From Pseudomonadota bacterium (GTDB lineage Bacteria; Desulfobacterota; BSN033; WVXP01; G020346125): 6,682 nucleotides of DNA. Of the stretch, positions 1 through 6,560 are shown one piece after another. Numbering within the stretch: the first letter of the stretch is position 1; each line of letters starts with the position of its first letter. The stretch is taken from positions 1 through 6,682 of the forward strand of contig DAOVGJ010000120.1 in the NCBI GenBank assembly GCA_030672465.1. Reading direction: 5' to 3'. A program made the position numbers and the translations under genes. Below the pieces are notes generated by a model. It saw only the letters and a program-made list of their open reading frames with translations, did not search any database and had not been told where the DNA came from.

Positions 1-1
1 C

Positions 2-619
2 GTCTCCAGCCATACAGCCTCTATGGCCGGTGACTACGAGGTCTTCTCCGCGGCCCTCTCCCAGCATGGTGTAGTGGAAGCCAGAGATGAATTTGAGCTG
101 GTCTCCTTCTGTGAAGCCCTGAGCTGTTATAATCGATCCATTGAAGGTAAGATCGGTATCATTACCGTCAGCGGAGGTCACGGGGCCCTGGCCGTTGATG
201 CCTGTTTCACCTATGGCCTTTCAGTACCGACCTTATCGGAGCAGCATCAAGCTGAGATCAGGGAACAAGTTTCACCGAGGGTGAGAGCAATCGCCTCTTA
301 TAACAACCCCATCGATTTAACGGGCAGCGCCGTAGATGATGATTTTATCGCCGCAGCCAAATTCCTGAACAGCAGACGGGAAGTTGACTGTGTCCTGATA
401 CTGCTTCTGCCCTATACGCCTGGGATCACCTCGGATTTGGGTGCCCGATTGAGCCAGATCTATCGGCAAGAAGGCAAACCCCTGATCGCCTACGTGCCCC
501 ATGTGGAAAAATACCGTATATTCATCGAGGGGTTTGAACTCAACCGGATACCGGTGGCCCATTCCATTGAAGGGGCTGTGCACATGGCAGAGGCCTTGAG
601 AAGGTGCCAACCTTGTTGA
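2..619 (+). CDS. NDP-forming acyl-CoA synthetase, alpha (CoA-ligase) subunit, 5'-truncated by window edge
   Basis: Only the last 205 residues are visible; the frame is open to the left edge, so the start lies outside. The family (acetyl-CoA synthetase, ADP-forming; cytoplasmic) makes acid + CoA + ATP from acyl-CoA, ADP and phosphate through a phosphohistidine. The first visible residues read VSSHTAS followed by MAGDYEV, which matches the family's SHTGS-type segment; its histidine (codon 11-13) is the predicted phosphohistidine. A second succinyl-CoA-ligase-like flavodoxin domain follows, with GIITVSGGHGALAVDAC, then YNNPIDLTGSA and an alternating beta/alpha pattern to the end. Two positions differ from the common form: SHTAS for SHTGS and GGHG for GGPG. 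The 3' end overlaps the beta-subunit gene, so the two are an operon and form one enzyme. The acyl substrate (acetate, propionate, aryl acids) cannot be told from this part. The internal ATG at 23 is not the start, because homology continues upstream of it. Confidence 0.88.
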   Translation, partial: VSSHTASMAGDYEVFSAALSQHGVVEARDEFELVSFCEALSCYNRSIEGKIGIITVSGGHGALAVDACFTYGLSVPTLSEQHQAEIREQVSPRVRAIASYNNPIDLTGSAVDDDFIAAAKFLNSRREVDCVLILLLPYTPGITSDLGARLSQIYRQEGKPLIAYVPHVEKYRIFIEGFELNRIPVAHSIEGAVHMAEALRRCQPC

Positions 620-1293
620 AGAAAGGGATAAGGAACATACTATCTGGTTCGAAGGATGTGGGCTGGGTCTTAGAGCCGGAGGCTAAGCGCCTATTTTCCC
701 TTGCCGGCCTGGACGTCCCCCGATTCACCTTGGCAACCACGGCAGAGGAGGCAGCTCGGTTTGCCCGAGAGATCGGTTATCCCATCGTTGTGAAGGTTGT
801 TTCTCCTCGGATTGTCCATAAATCAGACAGGGATGGGGTGGCGGTGGGTATCAATAGTGATGGGGATGTGGCCGAAACCTTTGATCGTTTCAGCCGGATC
901 GAGGGCTTTACCGGCGTGCTCGTTGAGGAGATGATCTCTGGCCTAGAACTAATGGTGGGCGCCAAGATCGATTACCAATTTGGGCCGGTGATTCTCCTGG
1001 GAATGGGTGGCACCGGGGTGGAGATTTATCGAGATATCTCCCTGAGGATGGCGCCCCTCCTCCAGAGAGATGTCGAATCGATGGTGAGGGGCCTTAAGGC
1101 AGGCCGGCTTCTGGAGGGTTACCGGGGCTCGGAACCGATCAACCTGTCCGAATTGACCAGGCTCCTTGTGACCTTTTCCAGTTTGGTTATGGATCTTGAA
1201 GAATTTATCGAATCCATCGACCTCAACCCGGTCATCTGTTCGTCAACCAAGTGTGTTGTAGCGGATGCCAGAATCATGCTCAAGGGTAAGTAA
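604..1293 (+). CDS. NDP-forming acyl-CoA synthetase, beta (ATP-grasp) subunit
   Basis: A complete ATP-grasp subunit of 229 residues, close to the roughly 230 usual for separate beta subunits. It binds the nucleotide and takes the phosphoryl group from the alpha-subunit histidine. Residues 17-50 hold the opening helix and the LAGLDVPR segment. IGYPIVVKVVSP (57-68) leads to HKSD, whose His72 corresponds to the second phosphoryl-relay histidine known in archaeal ADP-forming acetyl-CoA synthetase. Then come EEMISGLELMVG (108-119), FGPVILLGMGG (126-136), and IDLNPVI (205-211), the metal/nucleotide end of the ATP-grasp fold. The GTG at 604 has AGAGG (589-593) ten bases upstream and overlaps the alpha gene by 16 bases. 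TTG at 613, with GAGAAGG (598-604) eight bases upstream, is an equally good start and would remove three residues. Either way the overlap implies translational coupling. The product would act with the alpha subunit in acyl-CoA energy conservation or acid activation. Confidence 0.92.
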   Translation: MPTLLKKGIRNILSGSKDVGWVLEPEAKRLFSLAGLDVPRFTLATTAEEAARFAREIGYPIVVKVVSPRIVHKSDRDGVAVGINSDGDVAETFDRFSRIEGFTGVLVEEMISGLELMVGAKIDYQFGPVILLGMGGTGVEIYRDISLRMAPLLQRDVESMVRGLKAGRLLEGYRGSEPINLSELTRLLVTFSSLVMDLEEFIESIDLNPVICSSTKCVVADARIMLKGK

Positions 1294-1458
1294 CCAGGGG
1301 ATTCCGAAAGGGACTTCTCCAGATCCTGGGGAAAAGAGATGACAAATGAAGGATTAACATGCTCGATACTATCTGTCTCTGAAAACCCCCTCTTCCCCCT
1401 CTCTTTTTGGAATGACCGGTTCATTAATTCTCCCATCGCCCTGCATTTCTGGGCCCCG

Positions 1459-1479
1459 CCGCTCTGGGCAGCGGTTTTT
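1459..1479 (+). terminator. possible intrinsic terminator after the acyl-CoA synthetase operon
   Basis: A GC-rich stem, CCGCT (1459-1463) with AGCGG (1470-1474), closes a 6-base loop and is followed at once by five T (1475-1479). A G-T wobble can extend it by one pair. The stem is short. It lies about 165 bases past the beta-subunit stop and about 65 bases before the next start, so it would insulate the two transcription units. The rest of the gap between 1294 and 1546 holds a pyrimidine-rich run near 1385-1405 and no gene or clear promoter that I can support. Confidence 0.42.
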
Positions 1480-1532
1480 CCCGTGACATTTCAATGAGAT
1501 ACGCGGAATATCGGATGAAGTTGTATTTTTGC

Positions 1533-1537
1533 GAGGG
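1533..1537 (+). promoter_or_regulatory. ribosome-binding site that sets the start of the TIM-barrel gene
   Basis: GAGGG lies nine bases before ATG 1547. The same motif abuts ATG 1538 with no spacing and lies after the in-frame TTG 1529, so both of those starts are disfavoured. The resulting N-terminus, MIGLSTAWL, looks like a first TIM-barrel strand. Confidence 0.65.
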
Positions 1538-1546
1538 ATGTGTTGG

Positions 1547-2464
1547 ATGATCGGCCTTTCAACGGCGTGGCTCACTGAGAGAGAAGGCATAACGGGTCAG
1601 GATATCGTTGGAGAGATCCTTCACCTGGGATTCAGTGCGCTGGAATTGGAGTACCGTATTAGGGAAACAACATACCGGGAAATGCGGCCTCTGATCTTCA
1701 AGGAAAACCTCAAGGTAATGAGCGTTCATAACTTTTTCCCCCTTCCTGATGACGTTCCCCTTTCAAGCGCCAGCGGCGATCGGTTTCTGCTTTCTTCTCC
1801 GGACAAAGATGCAAGGGATTTGGCCATCCGCATGACTATCCACACCATCGAATATGCACAGGATCTGGGTGCTGCGGCTGTCGTTCTCCATCTGGGCAGG
1901 GTGGAGATGGAACCGGAGAATGAGCGTCTGTATGATCTGTTTAACCGCGGGAGCCTGTCCTCTCCCGAAGGGCGTCTGTTTCTTGAAAGTAAGCTAAAGG
2001 AGAGAAGGGAAAAGAGGGGGCCCTACCTGGAGAGCATCTTCTTCAGCCTGGATCGGTTAAATCGCGAGGCCGAAAAGCGCGGTATCCTTTTGGGAGTTGA
2101 AAATCGGTACCATTATCACGAGATACCCGACTTTGAGGAGATCGGGCTCATCCTGGACCATTTCTCCGGAGGATCCATCCGGTACTGGCACGATATGGGC
2201 CACGCCCACGTCTTGGAAAGGCTTGGCGTTATTGAACCAAGATCGCTTCTTCCATCCTATGCACCCTTTACTGCGGGCATTCATATCCACGATGCCATCG
2301 GAACTGACGATCACCTGGCTCCGGGGGCTGGGGAAATTGATTTCGTGGGCCTAGCGGGTTTTCTACGGTCCGCTCCCATCAAGATCCTGGAGGTTCACAA
2401 AAAATCGAATCGGCTCGAACTGATAAATGGCAAGGACATGTTGAAAAGAATCGGCGTAATATGA
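1547..2464 (+). CDS. sugar phosphate isomerase/epimerase-like TIM-barrel protein (AP-endonuclease-2 / xylose-isomerase-like superfamily)
   Basis: A 305-residue cytoplasmic protein with the metal-dependent xylose-isomerase-like TIM-barrel pattern. Members isomerise or epimerise sugars, inositols or hydroxy acids, and a few are endonuclease IV-type DNA repair enzymes. Strand 1 is MIGLSTAWL. The next segments are LGFSALELE (27-35), VMSVHNFFP (58-66, His61), AAAVVLHLG (109-117, His115) and ILLGVENRYHY (180-190, Glu185). YWHDMGHAHV (213-222, Asp216 and His219) and GIHIHDAIGTDDHLAPGAGEIDF (244-266; His248, Asp249, His256) come next. IKILEVH (279-285, Glu282) closes the set. Glu185, Asp216, His219, His248 or His256, and Glu282 are the expected metal and catalytic ligands. 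A charged insert (about 120-160) separates two halves of the barrel. The spacing of the Asp-His-Asp block favours a sugar isomerase over endonuclease IV, but the substrate is unknown. The gene is followed 87 bases later by ilvD on the same strand with no obvious promoter between, which suggests co-transcription. In-frame TTG 1529 and ATG 1538 are weaker starts. Confidence 0.85.
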   Translation: MIGLSTAWLTEREGITGQDIVGEILHLGFSALELEYRIRETTYREMRPLIFKENLKVMSVHNFFPLPDDVPLSSASGDRFLLSSPDKDARDLAIRMTIHTIEYAQDLGAAAVVLHLGRVEMEPENERLYDLFNRGSLSSPEGRLFLESKLKERREKRGPYLESIFFSLDRLNREAEKRGILLGVENRYHYHEIPDFEEIGLILDHFSGGSIRYWHDMGHAHVLERLGVIEPRSLLPSYAPFTAGIHIHDAIGTDDHLAPGAGEIDFVGLAGFLRSAPIKILEVHKKSNRLELINGKDMLKRIGVI

Positions 2465-2475
2465 GATCTTGTTCC

Positions 2476-2509
2476 GAGGAGGTTAGACCTCCTCCACCAA
2501 TGAGGTGGA
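2476..2509 (+). promoter_or_regulatory. overlapping hairpins in the ilvD leader
   Basis: A perfect 8-bp inverted repeat, GAGGAGGT (2476-2483) and ACCTCCTC (2487-2494), has a 3-base loop. It overlaps by two bases a second hairpin, TCCACC (2493-2498) with GGTGGA (2504-2509) around a 5-base loop. No T tract follows either stem, so this is not a normal intrinsic terminator. The ACCTCCT arm (2487-2493) is also exactly complementary to AGGAGGT at 2538-2544, the ilvD ribosome-binding site. The pairings are seen directly; a regulatory role is inferred. I see no T-box specifier or tandem Ile/Leu/Val leader peptide here. Confidence 0.45.
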
Positions 2510-2536
2510 CCACTTGAGTCAGTAGGAAATAATCGG

Positions 2537-2544
2537 AAGGAGGT
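2537..2544 (+). promoter_or_regulatory. strong Shine-Dalgarno of ilvD
   Basis: AAGGAGGT is a near-perfect anti-16S match seven bases before ATG 2552, so it fixes that start. The in-frame GTG at 2543 overlaps the motif itself and cannot be served by it. Confidence 0.8.
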
Positions 2545-2551
2545 GTTCGCA

Positions 2552-4219
2552 ATGAAAAGCGACAAGGTAAGAATTGGGTTCGAGAGGATACCCCATCGGT
2601 CACTGCTCCGTGCTCTCGGGCATACTGATGAACAGATGAAACGTCCCCTGGTGGGGATCGTGAATTCCGAGAGCGAGATCAACCCCGGGCATATGAACCT
2701 GGGCAAGGTGGCGGCCGCGGTCAGGGACGGGGTTCTCATGGCGGGGGGCACGCCCGCAGTGTTCCAAACCATCAATATTTGTGACGGGCTGGCAATGGGC
2801 CATGAGGGAATGCGGTACCCGCTCCCGAGCAGGGAAATCATTGCCGACTCCGTTGAGGTGATGGCCCAGGCCCACGCCTTTGATGCACTGGTTTGTGTCA
2901 CCAATTGTGACAAAATTACCCCGGGAATGCTCATGGCTGCGGCACGGATCAACATCCCCAGTATCATTGTCAGCGGCGGGCCCATGTTGGCGGGGTGTGT
3001 GAAGGGACAGTGGGTTGACCTAAGCGACGCCTTCGAGGCTGTCGGGCTCTACAAGAGTGGAAAAATTACCGAAGAGGAACTGGCGGAGTGGGAAAACAGT
3101 ACCTGCCCGACCTGCGGTTCCTGCGCCGGTATGTTTACGGCCAATACCATGAACTGCATGGCTGAGGCACTGGGAATGGCACTTCCCGGAAATGGCACAA
3201 TACCGGCGGTCTATTCCGAGAGGTTGCGCCTTGCCACGGAAGCCGGAATGAAGGTTATGGAGCTGCTTGAGAGGGGAATCAGGTCGCGGGATATTCTAAC
3301 CATGAAGGCGTTCGAGAATGCCGTGAGGGTTGACATGGCAATAGGTGGGTCTACCAATACTATCCTCCACCTCCCGGCCATCGCCCATGAGGCCGGCCTT
3401 GAACTCTCCCTCCATACCTTCCGCGCCATCAGCCAAAAGACTCCTCAACTGTGCAAGCTCAGCCCTTCGGGTGATCATTTCGTCCAAGATCTTTACTGGG
3501 CGGGAGGAATCCAGGCCCTCATGAAGCTCCTTGCCGACGCAAAGCTTGTTTCTCCTGATGCCTTGACGGTGGTGGGAAGGACTCACGGCGAGGTCTGGAA
3601 GGAAGCGGGGGTTGAAGTAAAGAGGAGTGATGTCATCCGTGCCGTGACTGCTCCATACCGACCTGACGGGGGGATAGCAATATTGTATGGTAACATCGCT
3701 CCTGAGGGGGCTGTGGTCAAGAAGGCTGCTGTAGACGAGGCCATGTTGCAACACAAGGGACCGGCTAGGATCTATTACTGCGAGGAGGACGCCGTCCAAG
3801 CTCTCATGGAGGACCAGGTAAAAAAGGGTGACGTTGTCGTGATCCTGAATGAGGGGCCAAAAGGTGGGCCGGGAATGAGGGAGATGCTCGCGGCCACTTC
3901 CATCGTTGCCGGGATGGGTTTGGACCGGGACGTGGCCCTTGTAACTGACGGCCGATTCTCGGGGGCAACTCGCGGTGCAGCCATAGGCCACGTATCACCG
4001 GAGGCAGCCGAAAACGGCCCCATAGGCCTTCTGAGGGATGGAGACATCATCAAAATCGATCTCTTGAACGGGACGTTGAATGCAGAACTGAACGACGAGG
4101 AATTCGATAGAAGACGGGATGAAGGCGGCCCTCCGAAGTTGAGGGAGGTGTCGGGTTATCTCCGGAGATACAGGCAATTGGTGACTTCAGCGGCCACGGG
4201 GGCAATTCTCAAGGGCTGA
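2552..4219 (+). CDS. ilvD: dihydroxy-acid dehydratase (IlvD/Edd family)
   Basis: A 555-residue, full-length cytoplasmic enzyme. It would dehydrate 2,3-dihydroxy-isovalerate and 2,3-dihydroxy-3-methylvalerate to the 2-oxo acids in valine, isoleucine and leucine (and pantothenate) synthesis. Visible motifs are ICDGLAMGHEGMRY (76-89, Cys77), CVTNCDKITPGM (115-126) and CPTCGSCAGMFTANTMNC (185-202), then GGSTNT (265-270), PDGGIAILYGNIAPEGAVVK (371-390), NEGPKGGPGMREML (433-446) and TDGRFSGATRG (465-475). Cys77, Cys119 and the 185-191 cysteines supply the Fe-S cluster. Lys121 is the lysine carboxylated in relatives, with Asp78 and Asp120 near Mg. Ser470 is the predicted catalytic serine. Residues 44-50 read NPGHMNL rather than the PCN motif of plant-type [2Fe-2S] enzymes, so a [4Fe-4S], oxygen-sensitive enzyme is more likely. 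No ilvB, ilvN or ilvC lies nearby, and the upstream neighbour is sugar-isomerase-like. A sugar-acid dehydratase role is therefore possible, though the sequence resembles true IlvD most. Confidence 0.9.
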   Translation: MKSDKVRIGFERIPHRSLLRALGHTDEQMKRPLVGIVNSESEINPGHMNLGKVAAAVRDGVLMAGGTPAVFQTINICDGLAMGHEGMRYPLPSREIIADSVEVMAQAHAFDALVCVTNCDKITPGMLMAAARINIPSIIVSGGPMLAGCVKGQWVDLSDAFEAVGLYKSGKITEEELAEWENSTCPTCGSCAGMFTANTMNCMAEALGMALPGNGTIPAVYSERLRLATEAGMKVMELLERGIRSRDILTMKAFENAVRVDMAIGGSTNTILHLPAIAHEAGLELSLHTFRAISQKTPQLCKLSPSGDHFVQDLYWAGGIQALMKLLADAKLVSPDALTVVGRTHGEVWKEAGVEVKRSDVIRAVTAPYRPDGGIAILYGNIAPEGAVVKKAAVDEAMLQHKGPARIYYCEEDAVQALMEDQVKKGDVVVILNEGPKGGPGMREMLAATSIVAGMGLDRDVALVTDGRFSGATRGAAIGHVSPEAAENGPIGLLRDGDIIKIDLLNGTLNAELNDEEFDRRRDEGGPPKLREVSGYLRRYRQLVTSAATGAILKG

Positions 4220-4233
4220 TACCCCCACCCGTC

Positions 4234-4274
4234 CTCTCAAGGTAAACCCTAAGCAGTGCAGGATCGATTGAGAG
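4234..4274. repeat. 7-bp inverted repeat between convergent transcription units
   Basis: CTCTCAA (4234-4240) and TTGAGAG (4268-4274) are perfect inverted copies around a 27-base spacer. They lie just past the ilvD stop, in the 118-base gap between the convergent genes. No T tract follows on either strand, so it is at best a weak or Rho-linked 3' structure. I see no good intrinsic terminator elsewhere in this gap. Confidence 0.25.
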
Positions 4275-4337
4275 TTCATTAGTCATCCGCCATGAAAGAT
4301 TTCGGGCATGCTCCCAGGAGTAATTTTGAACAAGATT

Positions 4338-5024
4338 TTAGGTAACGAAAAGCTCATCTTCTAGATGAGAATTGATGACATAGTTTTTGAAGATGATGAG
4401 TTCGACGAGCTTGCCCTCGAGATTATACCTTTCGACACGGAGGGGGAACCAGTTTTTCCTGGAGACAAACACCTGATATTTTTCAAGGGATTTCCCCTCG
4501 ATATAATCCAGGGCCCAAAACAAGAATTGTATTCGCTCCCCATCGTCTTGGAATTCACTCTCCCTTTGCTCAATTGATTTCAGATTGTTGAAAATGAACC
4601 GAATGAAATACCCAACATCCGTCTGGTTGATTCGCTGTCCGCTCGGAGTCTTGGCAATGGGGGCATCGACGGAGAAGCGAAACTTCAGGGCCGGCAAGAA
4701 TCGGAAAGGCCGCACGGTTAGTTTTTCATCACCGCCCCTGTAGAATATGCTCACCCCTCTATAAGGATAAGAGAAATCCACGCGGAATTTTTTTCCTTTC
4801 TTAAAGAAAAATTTTATCCGCCATTGCTGATCCTCTATCCCCTCGTTATAGTACGTTACCTCTGTCTCACAGGTAAAATCCTCCACGTTTTCGAATACCG
4901 ATATCATCTTTCGAACCACGGCAAGTATCTTCTCTTCTCCGGAAGGTTCTGCGGACGCCCTAAGGCTTGTCGCCTCGAGAAGCATCACAGCCGATAACAA
5001 GAATATCGAAAGGCCCTTAACCAT
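4338..5024 (-). CDS. secreted LolA-fold-like (DUF1571-like) protein
   Basis: A 228-residue exported protein. Residues 1-25 form a signal peptide: VKG, a hydrophobic core SIFLLSAVMLL, and a signal-peptidase I site ASA|EP after Ala25. The lipobox cysteine is absent, so the mature protein is probably periplasmic. The mature part opens with a helix (ILAVVRKMISVFENVEDFTC, 33-52), then alternating beta-strands. These are WRIKFFFKKGKKFRVDF (68-84), IFYRGGDEKLTVRPFRF (93-109), KYQVFVSRKNWFPLRVERYN (182-201) and the close FKNYVINSHLEDELF (212-226). This is the half-barrel pattern of LolA/LolB/RseB-like proteins. GGDEKL, the 'LKFRFSVDAPIA' segment and NQTDVGYFIRFI (133-144) recall DUF1571. Family members bind lipids or lipoproteins in the envelope; the ligand here is unknown. 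The ATG directly abuts the TAG of the upstream lipoprotein gene, and no Shine-Dalgarno is seen, so translation is probably coupled. It is unlikely to be housekeeping LolA itself, given the divergent length and partner. Confidence 0.72.
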   Translation of the reverse strand: MVKGLSIFLLSAVMLLEATSLRASAEPSGEEKILAVVRKMISVFENVEDFTCETEVTYYNEGIEDQQWRIKFFFKKGKKFRVDFSYPYRGVSIFYRGGDEKLTVRPFRFLPALKFRFSVDAPIAKTPSGQRINQTDVGYFIRFIFNNLKSIEQRESEFQDDGERIQFLFWALDYIEGKSLEKYQVFVSRKNWFPLRVERYNLEGKLVELIIFKNYVINSHLEDELFVT

Positions 5025-6518
5025 CTACTTGAAGACGAAGTTTTTTTCGAAGAGTCGTGGGTCATCGAAATGTGCCCGGCCAACGAGGGCGATGGGGTGG
5101 TTGCCTCTTTGGCGCATGCTCCCAACCGATGGTACCCCCATGGAAAAGAAGAGAATCTCCTCCTTCCATCTATCTGAGCCCTTGGCAATTCCCTCTGCAT
5201 CGAACATGCTTTCAGCTCTGTCCCCTTCACGGGGTAAGGTCTCCAAAATTGCGTAGGGGACCAGTTCGTAAGCAATTGAATCCGGAGGAATTTCCGAAGC
5301 CAGCATACGCTCAACCTGATGATATCCCGAATTCACACGGATACCGAGGCGGTACCCAGGACTTACCTCCGGGAGCCATTGGGGCATGAATGGGGGAAGC
5401 CCAAAGGATTTGGAGACCACTCGATCCAAACGCTCTTTCTTGGGCGCGAAGAAGTGGTAGCATCCACAGTTGTTCATCACGTCAACCATGAAAGGATGCC
5501 CCCGAGCGTCCAGGGATATCCGAACGGTCAATCCGTCCAAATGGCCTCGTTCAATCCAGGGGGACCTTTTGCCGGCTCGCCTGGGATACCAGATGGCGTA
5601 GTTGATTTGAAGGACAGGCTTCCATTTGAGTAAGGCATGGGAAATATAGTAATATACGATGCGTTTTTGCGAATCGATCGCCAAACCGTCTCCCTCCCAA
5701 CCAACTCGTCCAAACTGATCATACGGAGCGGCAACATCCTGGAAAATGATAGGCGCGAAATGAGCAACAATTTTTTCCTCCTCCTCTCCCTTTGGCCAAG
5801 GCACCCCCAAGGGGTTTTTTCGAGAATCCTCGATCAGCTCTTGAATCTCCTTTCCACGAAGAGGCGCTCCCTGAGAGGGGACAAAGGCAACAAGGTCTCC
5901 CTCAACGGGGAGGTCGTCCAGGTTCATAGCGTACCACGACTCAAACTCATCTCTAGTGGTTTCCGTACCAATGATTACAGCAATTGAAAACAACGGGTAG
6001 AGCCCTATGGCCCTCCTAGGAAAGGAATATTCGTCCGGTATTTCGACAAACGGATACAGGGTCTCATAAAAATCCGATCGGGTTATGTCATGTTCGAGAA
6101 GCCTGGAAGAACAGTACTCCACGCGGGAAAATAATTCCTCTCGATCCGGTTGACCCGTTTTTTTCGACTCCAAGGAGAGGATTACCTCATTTGGCAGATT
6201 GCGTATCTCCTTTTTTCTGGACCTCAGGTCTAACTGTTGCATCCACCGAATCCACTGTTCTCGCTCTTGGCCGTTTTTCAAGTTTTTCCCCAAGGATGAG
6301 AGAAAACGATTTGTTCGAAGGTAGGGAAAGCCGGGAATGGGGAAGCTTGAGGCATCCCATACACCGGACTTCTTTATTTTTTCGTCCAGTATGCTGAGAA
6401 ATTCCTGGCACTCCTCCGGTCTCTCAGACAAAAAAGGGATCCGTTGCGGTGAAAGGGTTGAACACCCGAATAGGAAAACAAGGAAGAAGGGAATCAAGAA
6501 ATTCCGATATCGTCTCAT
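5025..6518 (-). CDS. putative lipoprotein of unknown function, first gene of envelope operon
   Basis: I do not recognise the family. With the start chosen here the product has 497 residues. It begins MRRYRNF, then a hydrophobic stretch LIPFFLVFLFGC whose Cys19 is a plausible lipobox cysteine (LFGC; Phe at -2 is slightly atypical). Serine follows, which suggests an outer-membrane anchored protein. Residues 30-240 are mostly helical and charged, with acidic/basic runs and Cys37 and Cys136. From 253 comes a more conserved-looking, strand-rich core: HFAPIIFQD, GRVGWEGDGLAID (270-282), then YYYISHALLKWKPVLQINYAIW (289-310). This continues with ERGHLDGLTVRISLD (323-337) and VDVMNNCGCYHFFAP (345-359). 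Clustered His326, Cys351, Cys353 and His355 could bind metal or form a disulfide; that is inference. A heme-c CxxCH site is absent. ATG 6518 is preferred over ATG 6524, since GGGAGG abuts the latter but lies six bases before the former. Its stop touches the next gene's start, so the LolA-like protein is the likely partner. Confidence 0.8.
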   Translation of the reverse strand: MRRYRNFLIPFFLVFLFGCSTLSPQRIPFLSERPEECQEFLSILDEKIKKSGVWDASSFPIPGFPYLRTNRFLSSLGKNLKNGQEREQWIRWMQQLDLRSRKKEIRNLPNEVILSLESKKTGQPDREELFSRVEYCSSRLLEHDITRSDFYETLYPFVEIPDEYSFPRRAIGLYPLFSIAVIIGTETTRDEFESWYAMNLDDLPVEGDLVAFVPSQGAPLRGKEIQELIEDSRKNPLGVPWPKGEEEEKIVAHFAPIIFQDVAAPYDQFGRVGWEGDGLAIDSQKRIVYYYISHALLKWKPVLQINYAIWYPRRAGKRSPWIERGHLDGLTVRISLDARGHPFMVDVMNNCGCYHFFAPKKERLDRVVSKSFGLPPFMPQWLPEVSPGYRLGIRVNSGYHQVERMLASEIPPDSIAYELVPYAILETLPREGDRAESMFDAEGIAKGSDRWKEEILFFSMGVPSVGSMRQRGNHPIALVGRAHFDDPRLFEKNFVFK

Positions 6519-6524
6519 TTTCAT

Positions 6525-6530
6525 CCTCCC
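6525..6530 (-). promoter_or_regulatory. ribosome-binding site of the lipoprotein gene
   Basis: Read on the minus strand, GGGAGG ends immediately before ATG 6524 and six bases before ATG 6518. The spacing selects 6518 as the working start and drops two residues (MK) from the longest frame. Confidence 0.65.
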
Positions 6531-6560
6531 GCGGAGTGCATACGTATTTCATCAACACCT

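Noticed and set aside
1339..1497. A 52-codon open frame in the gap after the beta-subunit gene (begins MTNEGLTC, ends PVTFQ)
   Set aside because: It has no properly spaced ribosome-binding site and an odd Trp/Pro/Phe-rich composition, it runs through the candidate terminator, and it resembles nothing I know. It is probably a chance frame.
1483..1511. Possible promoter GTGACA - 17 bases - GAATAT before the TIM-barrel gene
   Set aside because: The -10 matches only three of six consensus positions, which is not above chance for this length.
2500..2517. A five-codon leader-peptide-like frame (MRWTT) before ilvD
   Set aside because: It lacks Ile, Leu or Val codons and a usable ribosome-binding site. 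Attenuation of the classic ilv kind is not supported.
3296..3991. Long 231-codon open frame on the minus strand inside ilvD
   Set aside because: It lies wholly antisense to a strongly conserved enzyme gene, has no family-like motifs, and is typical of shadow frames in GC-rich coding sequence.
4353..4369. Perfect 6-bp hairpin CTCATC/GATGAG that on the minus strand is followed by CTTTT
   Set aside because: It lies inside the LolA-like coding sequence before its stop codon, so terminating there would truncate the message. The T run is also short and interrupted.
5448..5466. CGCYH in the lipoprotein considered as a heme-c site
   Set aside because: The spacing is Cys-x-Cys-x-His, not Cys-x-x-Cys-His, so covalent heme attachment is not supported.
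5319..5987. Plus-strand open frames of 104 and 116 codons opposite the lipoprotein gene
   Set aside because: They are antisense to a gene with a signal peptide, ribosome-binding site and operon partner. They lack ribosome-binding sites and recognisable domains.
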